A stretch of DNA of 64,000 nucleotides from Ooceraea biroi (Eukaryota > Arthropoda > Insecta > Hymenoptera > Formicidae), in assembly GCF_003672135.1 (NCBI RefSeq), contig NC_039506.1:16182001-16246000 (forward strand), read 5' to 3'. The translations under genes were made by a program, and so were the position numbers. Shown here in pieces: positions 22,681 to 34,450 of this stretch. The notes under the pieces are model-generated. The model was not told the origin of the DNA, made no database searches, and saw nothing but the letters and a program-made list of their open reading frames with translations. Every line of letters starts with the position of its first letter. Position 1 is the first letter of the stretch.

Positions 22681-23525
22681 GGCATGGCGAAGCATGACGA
22701 GGCAAGACGAGGCAAGACGAGGTGGGGCGAGACGAGCCGAAGCAAGGCTAGACGTGGATGACGTGGAGGGAGGTGAAGGGCGGTGGGATGGGGTAAATCA
22801 GGCGGAGCGGGGTAAAATGAGATGAGGTGAGGTGAGGTGAGGTGAGGTGAGGTGAGGTGAGGTGAGGTGAGGTGAGGTGAGGTGAGGTGAGGTGAGGTGA
22901 GGTGAGGTGAGGTGAGGTGAGGTGAGGTTAGGTGAGGTGAGGCGAGGCGAGGCGAGGCGAGGTGAGGCGAGGCGAGGCGAGGCGAGGCGAGGCGAGGCGA
23001 GGCGAGGCGAGGTGAGGTGAGGTGAGGTGAGGCGAGGTGAGGTGAGGTGAGGTGAGGTGAGGTGAGGTGAGGTGAGGTGAGGTGAGGTGAGGTGAGGTGA
23101 GGCAAGGCTAGGCGAGGCGAGGCGAGGCGAGGCGAGGCGAGGCGAGGCGAGGCGAGGTGAAGTGAAGTGAAGTGGGGTGGGGTGGGGTGAGGTGAGGTGA
23201 GGTGAGGTGAGGTGAGGTGAAGTGAGGTAAGGTACGGTGAGGTGAGGTTAGGTGAGGTAAAGTGAGGAGTGGAGAGGAGAGGAGAAGAGAGGAGGGATAG
23301 GAAGGAAAGGAAAGGGGAGAGGAGACAAGAGAAGGAGAAGAGGAGAGGAGAGAAGAGGAGGAAATTAGAGAGGGGTAGAGCGGTGAGGTGAGGTGAGGTA
23401 TGGTGAGATAGAATGAGATGGGATTGGGTGAGATGAGGTGAGGTAAGGTAAGGTAAGGTGAGACAAGACGAGACGAAATGAAACAAGATGAGACAAGGCG
23501 AAACTAGGAGTGGTAAGACGGGACA
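22681..23525. repeat. GGTGA/GGCGA pentamer satellite
   Basis: About 840 bp of five-base units. Near-perfect blocks alternate: GGTGA at 22825-22940, GGCGA at 22941-23010, GGTGA at 23011-23100, GGCGA at 23111-23155, then GGTGA at 23188-23220. Both flanks are degenerate, and an AGGAGAGG purine patch lies at about 23265-23370. The minus strand has no stops across the array because no five-base unit reads as a stop there, giving a 431-codon His-Leu-Thr-Ser-Pro repeat frame (22431-23726). I do not treat that frame as a gene. Confidence 0.96.
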
Positions 23526-24058
23526 AAGTAAGAAAAGGTGAGAGGAGGAACTTTCGTGTGAGCGAGAACGTAGCCGCGCGTGACGTCGCGCGGCGCGGTT
23601 ACGCGAGTAACGTGTATATGAGCGCAATGTACATCGCGAAGTGCTGCCACCTATACGAGAGCGCGCAACTTTCCACACGTGGTTGGCCTTTCGCACGCAA
23701 TAAAATGTGCCCGCCACAAGTTGCATATGTTGCGAAAGGCTTTATGATCGCATCCAGACTTCGTCCTCATCTATATCTTTTTTTTTGAAAGACCATTGTA
23801 ATTTATATCATTGCGCTATCGTGTATGGGCGGTATCGTTCCCAAACGAAAGAGTGAAAGTACATTCAATAAGAAATCGTCATCTCATTGTAATCATCTCG
23901 TATGAAACTTATTACCGAAGAATGTGCCGATATTTGCTTAATCCGCGGAATAGATCCTTTTATTGTTAGGCGTGCGTCGCAGATCCCTATTTGCATATGA
24001 TAAGCATTCCCATTATGTTTCTGCGTGCATTTAAACGCGTTCGTTATCTTTAAAAAAA
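23526..24058. other. No gene seen; palindromic word
   Basis: Mixed sequence. It contains GTTACGCGAGTAACGTGTA at 23598-23616, also found at 63131-63149. Confidence 0.5.
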
Positions 24059-24206
24059 GTCTGTCTGTTTATCTGTTTCTCTGTCAGTCAGTCTGTCTGT
24101 CTGTCCGTTTGTCTGCATGACTACCTGTCTATCTGCTTGCCTGCCTGCTTGCCTACCTACCTACCCGTCTACCTACCTACCTTCCTACCTGCTTGCCTGC
24201 CTATAT
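24059..24206. repeat. Graded tetramer array (CTGT, CTGC, CTAC)
   Basis: Four-base units change along the array from CTGT/CTGT at the left, to CTGC/TTGC in the middle, to CTAC/CTAC at the right, ending in CTGC again. The register stays close to four bases throughout. Confidence 0.9.
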
Positions 24207-24739
24207 GCACTTGGCAAAAGAGCGGTGCCACCTGTGTGTAGGCGCGTGAATTTATAGCTCGTGGGAATGTCGCGAAGGGAGAAAGGGAAGAGCGGATCGC
24301 AGGAAAGACGGAGATAGATGGTGAGGAACAGCAGGGATAGGCGCGGGGAAAATGAGGGGCGCGAGGGATAACCCGAAGCACGTGGCGATCTATTTGTCAC
24401 GCGAGAGCGGTCTCTATCGCATTAAGTTTGGTTAGGCAATCGATGAATCTTGGTTGCGCGGTCTGAGCGGATGCCTTTCATAAGACTGAATACTGACCGC
24501 GCAGACGAGCATACGAAAAATGATATATTCTATGAATTAACAAGTATTACACGGATCTATTACGAAGACGATACGTTCGAAAAAATGTGTGTGAAAGAAT
24601 ACATGGAGTAGAATTTTCTTTTGAGAACTGTACATCAGTAAGTGCAAGTTTCTTGTGTCACCATCATTGATCGATTCATAGTATTGACACTAAATTAATG
24701 ATTATCTGTATAAACATATATGCAACATGATACAAAACA
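24207..24739. other. No gene seen
   Basis: Mixed sequence with a purine-rich patch at about 24265-24370. Confidence 0.5.
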
Positions 24740-25360
24740 CAGAGAGAGAGAGGGGGGGGGAGAGAAGGTCCAAAATAAAGGAGGAAGAAACTATAGATGC
24801 AAGATCGTGCCATATCTGCGTATCCTTTTCCATCTGCCTTTTCCATCTCTCTTTCCCATCGTCCTCCCTATTTCATCTTATTTCTATTTTCGTTTTTTGT
24901 CATTTCTTTTCTTTCTGTCACATCTTCTCTTGATTTTGCTCCTCTATCTCTTTTTACTAATCTCTCTCTTCTCCTACAGTTCTTTTTTTTTTGTCTTCCC
25001 ATTCGCCTGCGCTCTTCCACTATTTATGCACACGCGCACGTATTTACGCGTGCGTACGTATACATGATATTATATACATACGCGTCTCTCCAGCCTCCTC
25101 TTGCTCCCACCACGCTAACTCGTTTGATTCGGATTCGATGGAATGCTATATGTTCTTAGGAAGCGAAGGGAGAAGGGACAGAGAAAACGATGAAAAAGGA
25201 GAGAAGAAAAATAGAGAAAAATGGTGCAAGAGTGCGAGAAGGAAGCAGAACAGAGGGAGGGAAAGCAAATGGAGTCGACAGTGGGAAGATGAGAGGGGAA
25301 AGCGGAAGGAATGACGAGTAAAACAGAGTGGAGGGAGGGAAAGGTGGTAGGAGTAATAGT
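24740..25360. repeat. Purine tract, pyrimidine tract, purine tract
   Basis: GA repeats and nine Gs at 24740-24770, then pyrimidine-rich DNA at about 24825-25010, then purine-rich DNA at about 25150-25360. The composition switches strand twice in about 600 bp. Phe/Leu/Ser-rich frames up to 120 codons (plus) and 170 codons (minus) result from this. Confidence 0.82.
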
Positions 25361-26965
25361 GATAGAGTGATAGAGAAGGGTTAGGTACATGTACTTTAGT
25401 AAAGCAAGCGCACACGGTTGATGTACGTGTGATGTTGATTGTTGCAAAATTATTTCCTTTCTCAGGTCAGTATCAGAAAGAGAAGCGACGAGAAAAGGGC
25501 CATGATGCCCGTTGCCAATCGTGTCTTCATTCACGGTACTGTTCGAGTCGGCGATTAATCGAAAATGCGTGTCTTGAAGAAAAAATCCGAAATTGCAGCG
25601 GACGCACTCGTGTTCAATCGTTTGCACGGGTTACATAGGAAACGAGATGTTTAATATGTCGGAACTCTTAAATAATCATGTACATGTGTACATAGAAATT
25701 TAAAAATTCACGTGTGATCACTACTGTGGTAACTCTGATGTCATATGGTATCTTTTCCATTCGAGTAGATCAAATAATACATATCGATCGAATTCCAAGA
25801 GCTAATATCCGAAGGGTGGAGAAAGTAAAAGATCTATTCGCATCCTGCTATGTCGTGACATAATATATCAGTAATCGCAGACTCGACCACAAAATCATGC
25901 ACTCGTAAAGTAATAAGCGCCACGCGGGCTGGCATGCCGCGCCGCGCTGACAGTTCCTTCAAACGGCGCTATGCACGTGGTTCCTAAACGCCCCTCCCTT
26001 CGTGTTTACGATCCCTTCTACCACCCGTCCATCCGCCGCTCGCCATATATTCAGCCCCTCTTTTTACCGATACGGAGAGTAAACAGCCGTCGAATGTCAC
26101 CTGTTATTGCTCATACGCAAATAGGCTTCATTCATGGTCAACCGCCATGCTCGCTCATGAATACGGAAGCGTTTCTACTACAAGTGCTACGTTCGAGACT
26201 GTTGATTCCTTTTCTCTTTTCTTTCTCGATATAAAAGTATTATACATAATACATTTCTTGCTTGTAATGTCTGTACGATTATGTTTTTGTAAATCTTTTC
26301 GTCTGTGTAAGTTAGTTTATGATAATTATTAACAGGCAAGTTGATTCTCTCTTGCCAAAGCTTTTAATAACATTTATTTAGACATTTATACTCGAATTTG
26401 TATATATAATTATCTATATAAATATTTTTTTAATAATTATTTATTTAATTCCAACTTTACGTTTTAGTATTTTTCGTAACACGATATGTATTAGATAATC
26501 TTGTTCCGTTGCGTTATTTTGATTTCAATTCGCGTATGTTTGAATAAACGATATATAAACATGTCATAAATAAATCTATATTAACTCTGCAGCTTGAAAT
26601 TATCGTTTAATTTTTATCATGCAAATAACAACAAAATTTGGATGAGAGAGAGAGAGACGCTAATAAAAACAAGTTGTTATACCAATAGGAAACATGTGCG
26701 CGCGAGCGTACGTTATATTGTTAAATCTGTAACAACATATATCGCGAAAAAAACTATCGCGACTACCTATGTATAGTTTATTCCTACATGTGCGTTTGAC
26801 CAGTTTCAAGTGACAGATGAGAACGCGTGTAACGGACAAGCATGTCTACAGACAAACCTCACCGGCAACTGGCCGAAACCAACTGAGCCGCAGAATGGAA
26901 GCGACGGCGACGTGTACGCCACGACGACAAAGTACATCGCTCGCTTGCATCGCGGGGAAGAGAGA
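25361..26965. other. No gene seen
   Basis: Mixed, then AT-rich (26330-26600), with a short GA run at 26644-26657. Confidence 0.5.
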
Positions 26966-27355
26966 TCGCGATGAAAAATGAGAAAAAGAAGGAACGCACG
27001 CGGTGTGGGTGAGAGACGAAAGAGAGAGAGAAAGAGGCGCAACGAGGTATCCAGTACAGTCGAAAGGGATGGAGGAGGCAGGTACGAGGGGGCAGCGGGG
27101 CATGAGGGAAGGAATTGGTACACACATCGCGCGCCGGTTGTATCGAGGTGTGGAAAGAGAGACCATCCACAATGCACCCGACACGCACACACGGACGAAT
27201 TCACAAACTTTGGTCGGTTCTCTCGTAGTCTCCATCCTCCCTCCCACTATGGGAACTCTCCGCGTCACCGAGAGGGTCGCGCGCGTTGTCTCTCTCCATC
27301 TTCCTCTCATCCGTCCCCCCTCAATTCTCCCTCTAGCCCCTCCACCGCTCCACCC
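26966..27355. repeat. Purine-rich tract followed by pyrimidine-rich tract
   Basis: Purine-rich at 26966-27115 and pyrimidine-rich at about 27220-27355. Overlapping frames of 109-166 codons on both strands are compositionally driven. Confidence 0.72.
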
Positions 27356-30000
27356 GCTGGTGTATGTTTAGACTGCACTTTACGGTACATACGTACGTAT
27401 ACATGTGCTCTCGTGACGCGCGTAACGCGAATCCCTCTCACGCATACGTACGAGTTGTTCCTACGGCGCGCACCGTAGAAAGTACATAAACCGTTCTCAT
27501 TCACGTCGATATCGTCAACTGTTGCTTCCTCCGTCCTCGCGCCGGTAGGTAAACCGCCGCGTGGTCCCACGCGTCACAAGGTAGGCTTCCTCGAGAAAGG
27601 CACGCGACTCTCTAAACAAGGGTGGGGGTCGAACGATTCGAACCCGCGTTAAATCATCTTGCTCGGCTGCAAACGATCGTATCTATAGAATTCCTTCTAT
27701 TCAGTAAACGTCCCTGCGTAGCCTGCTTTGCTAGATTACGGCGTTTCGGTGAAGCGTTAGACAATATCTTTCAGCAGGATGATGGGTCGTAAATTCAACT
27801 GTGACAATGAAATGGATTTATCAACTTTTTCCCTGAAACGACCCTGTCGACCGCACGACATTGAGCATCCGCTGCTTCGGGGTAATGAGTCTGTACGCGT
27901 TCTGCCACGAGTGCGGCAAGAAGCAGCAGGTGTCATTGCGTCGCGGAGGCAGGTCTCTGCCGCTGTAGGCTGATCCCTCTCCTAGCCATTACCCGTTAGC
28001 CCATTAGAAGTGCGCGTGAAATTTGTCAGCGGGAAGGACCCGCGCGGTCTTGTTAATGAAGGGAAAGAGACAACGGGGTCGCGCAACTCTCCGGCTCGCG
28101 ATTCGCTCTCTTGTTGTCTCTGCCTTTCTCTCTCCCTCTCTCTGTTCTTCTGGCGTTCAACCTTAACCTACCGCAAGAGAGGACGAGTCTCGCGCGGCCC
28201 GCAACTCGATTAGAATGCGACACATCCACGGCCGTCACGACGCCGAAGGTTCAGCAAGGTATATAGTTCAGACCACGAATTTCAGATGCTCGTAGTTTTA
28301 TTACGTAATAATTAGCTTACTAACAGCGTGCACAACGCAATACTCCTTTAAAATGGGATAAATTTCGTGTAAACTGTGGCAGATGATGTAGGGAAAAAAC
28401 TGGCAACGAACAGCTTGCGCAGACATAGTTTTGCGCACACGAGTTTCCAAGAGTATGCGCTATGGAAGTATAATGTATCGTTCCATGTGCCTCTTTACGA
28501 GTAGCAAAGTATGGCGCTAACGGTTACATTTACGGAAGATTCTCGCAGAGAGCCGCATAAGAGAATTCCGAACGAGACTCGGGCAAACGGAATCCGCTAT
28601 TCTCTTACTTAACCCGCGGATGGTCACATGCTATGCTCTCCTTCGAATAAATAATTTTGTTTTCACGCATTACAATTAAGACACTTCTTGTCACCTGGTG
28701 AATCTTCTTATCGCGCATTATAGACGCGCGCGCGCATGTACGTCCTCCCCTCCCCCTGTCCCACACATCCTATCGTACAGATTCCACAATCTATCCTTTT
28801 TCGACATGTTATACATAATTTTCTGCCCATCGTTTCAAAAGTTATAATAAAGAAGCGAAATATATTAGAAAAAAATAATTACACGCGGCGTTTCTACTTT
28901 CTACTAGTTGTACGTGCGCTCTGCGTGCGTTTGATCGTGTAGTAGTAATAAATATAAAAAATATTATATAACGCGTTTCTCGAACACGCAAAAGCGATCA
29001 GGCAAAAGTACGCATATCTCACTCGAATAAAACTAGATTTTAGCAGGATTTTACCTGCAAGATTTAATTCGCCGAAATCACTCGTATATCGTGAGCAAAT
29101 TATAAGAATAAATAAAGACTGTCTCAGAGGAACGAATTCAAAGTTTTGAATAATTTCGAAAATTCCTTACGAGTCATAATATCATATTATCGACATGTAT
29201 GTACACATTACTATCAGCACGCACGTACACGTATCGATTACACGATAGCAAGCAGATTTTTCGATTGCTGCATGCCGTTCGCATGCCGTAACGTAAACAA
29301 AACATCGCGCGACGACCGATGTCGATGCGTGGTGCGTACGATGCACCCCACGTGCTTCGATGTCTCCGTTGGCGGAGGGGGACCTAACGGGAGGTGGTAT
29401 TGGATAGAGACAACGACGCGTTACACATATGTGTGTAGGTAAAATTCATGATTCATTGATACAGCAGTATGGGCAGTACGTTACACGCGCTCAATCGTTT
29501 TTAGAAACGGTGGCAAACAACGTATCTATTTCCGTCTTCCGTTACCTACATCTTTTACTTTCTTCACACTTATATAACATATTTTAAATGAAAAATTACG
29601 GAAAGATGAAAGGAAAGGAGAAACTGTCAAGTTTCGCGCGTTTCAATAACGGCTTTCTTGATAAATAAATCTGTCAATTTTCAATTCTACTGCTAGAATG
29701 TGTCTTTACGTCGTTAAAAGTCAAAAGTGCAAGGTGAACAAGGAAAGGAGAGTAAGAATGAAAGCTGCAACGAGCAAAACTGTATCCAAAGATCGGAAAA
29801 GCGACAGCTTTATATTTATAATGTTGAGAATATTGCTTAATTTGGTAACGCGTAGCGATATTGCAGAGGTATGTACACGTACACATTCAGATTATCGGAG
29901 GAGCGATTTGCTCCCCTCGTTTATTTAAAGCGGAGACGTTGGCATTAAACGTCATGCAGGTATCCCTGTAACGACGGAGGTGTCCGTCCGATCATACGTC
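27356..30000. other. No confident gene
   Basis: Mixed sequence with a pyrimidine patch at 28110-28150. The only coding-like hint is a short frame from an ATG at 27885 with a CHEC-type cysteine pair, discussed among the observations. Confidence 0.45.
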
Positions 30001-32995
30001 GTCTAGTGGTTACAGCCGTCGCCGCCGCCACTGCCACCACGTGGTTTCTGCGGCAAAACTATGCGGTCACCCGCCACATGCCGGCCCGGCGAATTTATGA
30101 ATGGGAGAAGCCTATTGACAGATCGCGCGTCGATAACTCTCGTTAATGGCCCGTGATGGTGGGCGCGAAGGCCGCAGGGGCGAAGGAAGCGGAGGTGCCC
30201 CAGGAGGGAAGGGGTGGGAAGTAGGGGAAACTTGGACACACTTTGTGTGGACTCGCGGCGCGCCGACGGGTCATTGCGACATGCAGCGCACAAGTGATAC
30301 GTTCGTCCGTTCGATCCAAGTTTCACGAGATAATCCATCGCGGCATCGTACGCTTAAACGTAATTTCCAGCGTAAACGCACACGTTCGCGCACGCACAAA
30401 CTTCCTCACCGACGAACATCTCGCTTGGCTCAGTAATTGTGTTTCAAACATTCTGCCTACCTTGCGTGCGTGTGTTAACTTTAAAATATAGATCCAGCTA
30501 ACGTTAGCTGTAATCCAGCTAGCTAAAACTAAAAATTGAGAAATTGCCCGGTGTCTCTCATCACCAGCGATATTATCTTTTACGACTTTGTAGTAAAATA
30601 GTAACAGCGAACGCGCGCGCGTGATTGATTACGGACAACTAATGGAGCGAAATTCATTCTCTAATGCAATCCCAGTTATTATAGAATTAGCGTACGTGTT
30701 TTTGGTTAGCAGGTTGCCTACCGGCGTCGAATCAAACCATCGCGTGGTCTTGTATCACCATACGTCCATTACATCGACGATATGGAAATTTATCGTCAAC
30801 AGAAATAGATTTTGTAGAGGAGTTACGTTACATAAGCTTTTGCTCTCCGTTGCATTGATATTGATTCTTTCTTCCCTTCTCTCTCTCTCTCTGATTGAGA
30901 ATGAGAAATTCAACAAAAGATATGTTTATTAGTTCCTCTTTAAAGTAACTGGAAAAACATACATATTCTCTTTATGTAAAAATCGCGCACATTCATCGTC
31001 GAAAATAATCTATCACAACCCGATGAAAAATCAGAGACCTGACATGGAAACGCAAACGCAAACAGTCAATTCACGTATGAGCGCGTTGCAACACGAGATT
31101 TTCATTAATAATTTTCATATACACGTGTAAAAACGCGAAAAGAGATTACTTTATGATTTATGTAATAAACATGATTCTATTTAATTAAAACAAAGAGCCA
31201 CTTGCAGCAGTTTGTCCGAGAAGCTACAAAGTCGAGATTTTTCAATTGAGAGTCGAAAGGGTTAAAAGCGCGTGTAAGCTTTCCCGTCCAAGTTCAACGA
31301 TGCGCCGGCGACACGCGCGCATACCGAGACTTTCTGTCGCGTACGACACGAAACCACGTGGAAAAACTGCTGGGTTTGTCGGTCATCAGGCCACCGACGG
31401 TGCAGAAGCGCCGAAAAATTCTCTCTCGTTCTCTCGCTTCTATTTCCTCTCCTTTTCTCAAGTTCTTCACTTTCAATCTCGAGATACCGCATACATCGAT
31501 TTATCAACACTCAAATTTCAAGAGATTCACTTTAACGTCCACGCATCAATTTTATGCTCGTTACGCGCGTAATTAGTACCGTTTATTTATCAGTAAAATT
31601 GTACTGGCGCTGTTTTTTACGGAATAACAAAAATCATATGTTCAAATCAGTATGAAATGTGAATTTCGAAGAAAAAGAATGTACGATTCTTGTTTTAGAT
31701 ATTCGAGCTTGCTTCAGCAAACGTATTGAAATAGTTTTGTATTGTGGATCATCGAGTATTTATAAACACTATTCCGTTCTAATTCAATTATAATTTTACT
31801 CGTACATCTTTTTATTCACATAAATCTAGTGTCTACATTTACATAGAAAATTTAAGGAACTACTCGACACGAGACACTATTTACAGCATTTTCGTTATAG
31901 ATCATTCATTCTAGATGAATGACCTCGAGTGATTACGACGGATTCAATGGAGAGTATCACAAGTACTGTCTAAATAATTTTCGCTCTCCTTTCGCTCTAG
32001 ATGATTTCGTCCGTACTAATTCTAAACGCAAGCCGGTGTGTGTGTATTATATGTAAATGATATTATAGTGCGACTTTACATACTATTTTGTAACATTACC
32101 TGTCCGAAAGAAAACCAAATTCTAAAAAACTCTAAAAATTTTATAATTCAAGATATTACAAGTATAGAATTTCGCGTTATTTTCATCGCCGGAACATGCG
32201 ACCATCGTTTCCCACAATTAATGCACACGATCCGGGATTCTTTTGGATACTTTCCATTAAGAATTCAATTTTTATGCGAGAAAATAAATACATAAGTGCC
32301 AGAAACCAAAAATTACATTTTAGTTGTCACAGTTTCAGCTCTCTTCCTTTCTGCATAAAAACATACATCGACTCATTTAAGACTTGATTTTTTTGGTGAG
32401 AATTTTAAATTGAGATTTAGTTGTGGAAACATCGCTCTCGTTACTATCTGCGATTCACTCTAATGTGAATATTTGTCTAAAAATAGTTTGCAAACTGTAT
32501 CGACGATTATTCTGTTAAAGCCTATTGCGCGAGCCGCGCATGTAGTTTCTACTTTTTTTCGATAGAAATTTCAGTATTTTGCTTGAAATACAGCTCTACG
32601 CTTAAGAGAGAGACGAATTTCAATTCTTACAACTTACTTTAATTAAATGCTCGTATATTGCGTGCAATATTTATACATTGCTAAAGAAAACGAAGAAAGT
32701 ACGCATGGTATAGTATTTTTACCACATCTTAACAAAGTTATGATAATTAACAGCTCTCTCTCCCCCTCCCTTCGCTCTCTCATACTGTATACTTGTACAA
32801 TAATCTTCTGTAATGACAAATATCGAAAAACATTTTAAATGGCAGTGGCAAAAAAATGTATGTCTTGGACGCATTTTCTTCGCAAATTACGATTCGACGA
32901 TACGCGCTCCTTTCCTTCGATTTTGTCGCAAAACATTTTGCGCCGCTCAAAGATCTCGTGACGAAAAACAATTGCTAGGAAGAGGGAAAAGTGGA
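30001..32995. other. No gene seen; palindrome and hairpin
   Basis: A GCC-rich patch lies at 30012-30045, the palindrome CAGCTAACGTTAGCTG at 30495-30510, and a hairpin with TCATTCAT/ATGAATGA arms at 31902-31922. Frames are below 112 codons and unrecognised. Confidence 0.5.
30495..30510. other. 16-bp perfect palindrome
   Basis: CAGCTAACGTTAGCTG equals its reverse complement and is followed at 30517 by a further AGCTAGCT. Possible dimer site or chance. Confidence 0.5.
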
Positions 32996-33115
32996 GTAAA
33001 AGGAAAGAAAAAACAGAACGAAAACAAAGAGAAAGAGAAAAAGAGAAAGATAGTATGGAGAATGCCGGGAGAGAAAGAGAGAGAGAGAGGGGGAGGGAGA
33101 AGAGACGCGGCAAAA
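32996..33115. repeat. Purine tract with (GA)n
   Basis: Almost only A and G, with a GA run at about 33070-33089. Minus-strand Ser/Leu/Phe frames here are translations of it. Confidence 0.88.
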
Positions 33116-33289
33116 GCGAATATGTCTTTAAAAACACCCCCTAGACCAGATCGAGTTGTTGTCGTCGTGGTAACCATGACGACGATGCCCCTTGATGGTT
33201 GGTTATAACTGTATCCCCACCTAGCGCCTCCGTCTCCGAGCCGACGCTAGGTTTCCTCGCGGCGCTGGCCAAGCGAAGAAGAGACAACC

Positions 33290-33610
33290 AGCACAGCTTC
33301 GGGCGATCTCTCCCCCTACTCCCCTGCGTTTCCCGCTGTTCTCAATCCCCACTATCCGCCCATAACGCTCTCTCTACTACTCCTCTCTCTAGTCCCCACT
33401 CCGACGTACTGTCAAGCTGCCGCTTCGTCCCTCGTTCTCCCCACCCCTCTCCTTTATATCTCCTCTGCTCTCCTCCTCGCTCCTCTTCTCTTCTCTCGTT
33501 CCCCGCTGACTCCACGGCCCACACAGTGTGTAGCGAGCCACCTCGTTCCCCCTCGGCGAGTCTCACCTCGTCATTCTCTTCCCCTTGCAGTTGCCCTCCT
33601 ATCGCTCCTA
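33290..33610. repeat. Pyrimidine-rich, C-rich tract
   Basis: About 300 bases dominated by C and T on the plus strand. The 166-codon plus frame at 33199-33699 is Ser/Pro-rich for this reason. Confidence 0.8.
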
Positions 33611-33699
33611 CCACCTTCCTTCCCCCAGCGGACCAAGGAAACGCGGGATCGCTTCGAATTCAAACTACCGAACACGAGGTTACCACGCGTCAAATCTGA

Positions 33700-34450
33700 C
33701 ACTTGGTCGTCCTACGCACGATCGCGCTTCGTATTTGGCGCGAGAAATTTTCACTCGCGAATCCAGGAGTTGTCGATCGATTTTCGGGAATGTGCGAACG
33801 TAAGCGCGATGCGCCTCGGAGCAAAGCGGCTACTCTTTCTTGCCTTTTTTTTCTGCTTCTTTACAGGGAGACGGAGAGAAGCGATCGGAGGAGATCTCCC
33901 ATCGAGCGCGCTCATCGAGAAGGTTGAACGAGAGGACGAGAGAACGATCGGCAACGTCCTCTGAACGATAAGTCGAGAGAGCCGCGACCGTCGTGCGCGC
34001 GTTCAGTGCTGAAACCAAGCGTTCGGAGCAAGCGTATCGCGAGCCATTGGCGCTACGATCATCCGTTACATATCGGAGTAACGTCGTTATCGAGAGACTA
34101 AAGTCCCAACGGCAAAACACTCGTATCGCCTTGACCAGTGCGAGCCGCGGCCGTGCGAGTCGCTCTCTCTCTCTCTCTTAAAGATCGTCACTCCGTGTGA
34201 GGCAAGCAATCAGCTCGCTCGCGCGCGCGCGCGCGACGCGCTCACGTAACCACTCTTTTCCTCGGCCGGCATGAACGCGGAAACCGCGACACGCGTGTCG
34301 TACACGCCGAAGGAAGGGAACGTACACGGGGAAGCGAGGGCGCGCGAGAACGGGGTAGGGGGTTGCGGCGAAAAAAGGACGGCGACTGAGCGCATGTAAA
34401 AGTAAGAGAGGCGATGCGCGCGGAACCGCGCGCGAAACACTCACCTGACC
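33700..34450. promoter_or_regulatory. CpG-rich patch, possible 5' end of an unseen transcript
   Basis: CpG-dense sequence directly right of a pyrimidine tract. It contains a donor-like AACGTAAGC at 33797-33805 and an acceptor-like polypyrimidine tract ending in ACAG at 33866, plus a (CT)n run at 34162-34178 and a GC run at 34220-34235. This resembles insect 5' untranslated exons, but no coding exon follows that I can recognise. Confidence 0.3.
33800..33866 (+). other. Candidate 67-bp intron
   Basis: The donor GTAAGC begins at 33800. The acceptor TTCTGCTTCTTTACAG, with a run of Ts upstream, ends at 33866. The size suits a short insect intron. The same bases also read as the hydrophobic start of a 51-codon frame (33809-33964), so one of the two readings is probably coincidence. 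Confidence 0.3.

Noticed and set aside
22431..23726. 431-codon minus-strand open frame, the longest in the window
   Set aside because: It is a direct translation of the GGTGA/GGCGA satellite as His-Leu-Thr-Ser-Pro repeats. The five-base unit lacks stops on that strand, so length carries no coding meaning.
27607..27640. B-box-like GGTTCGAATCG on the minus strand, possible tRNA
   Set aside because: The bases around the loop do not pair as a T arm, and no A box or acceptor stem is found upstream.
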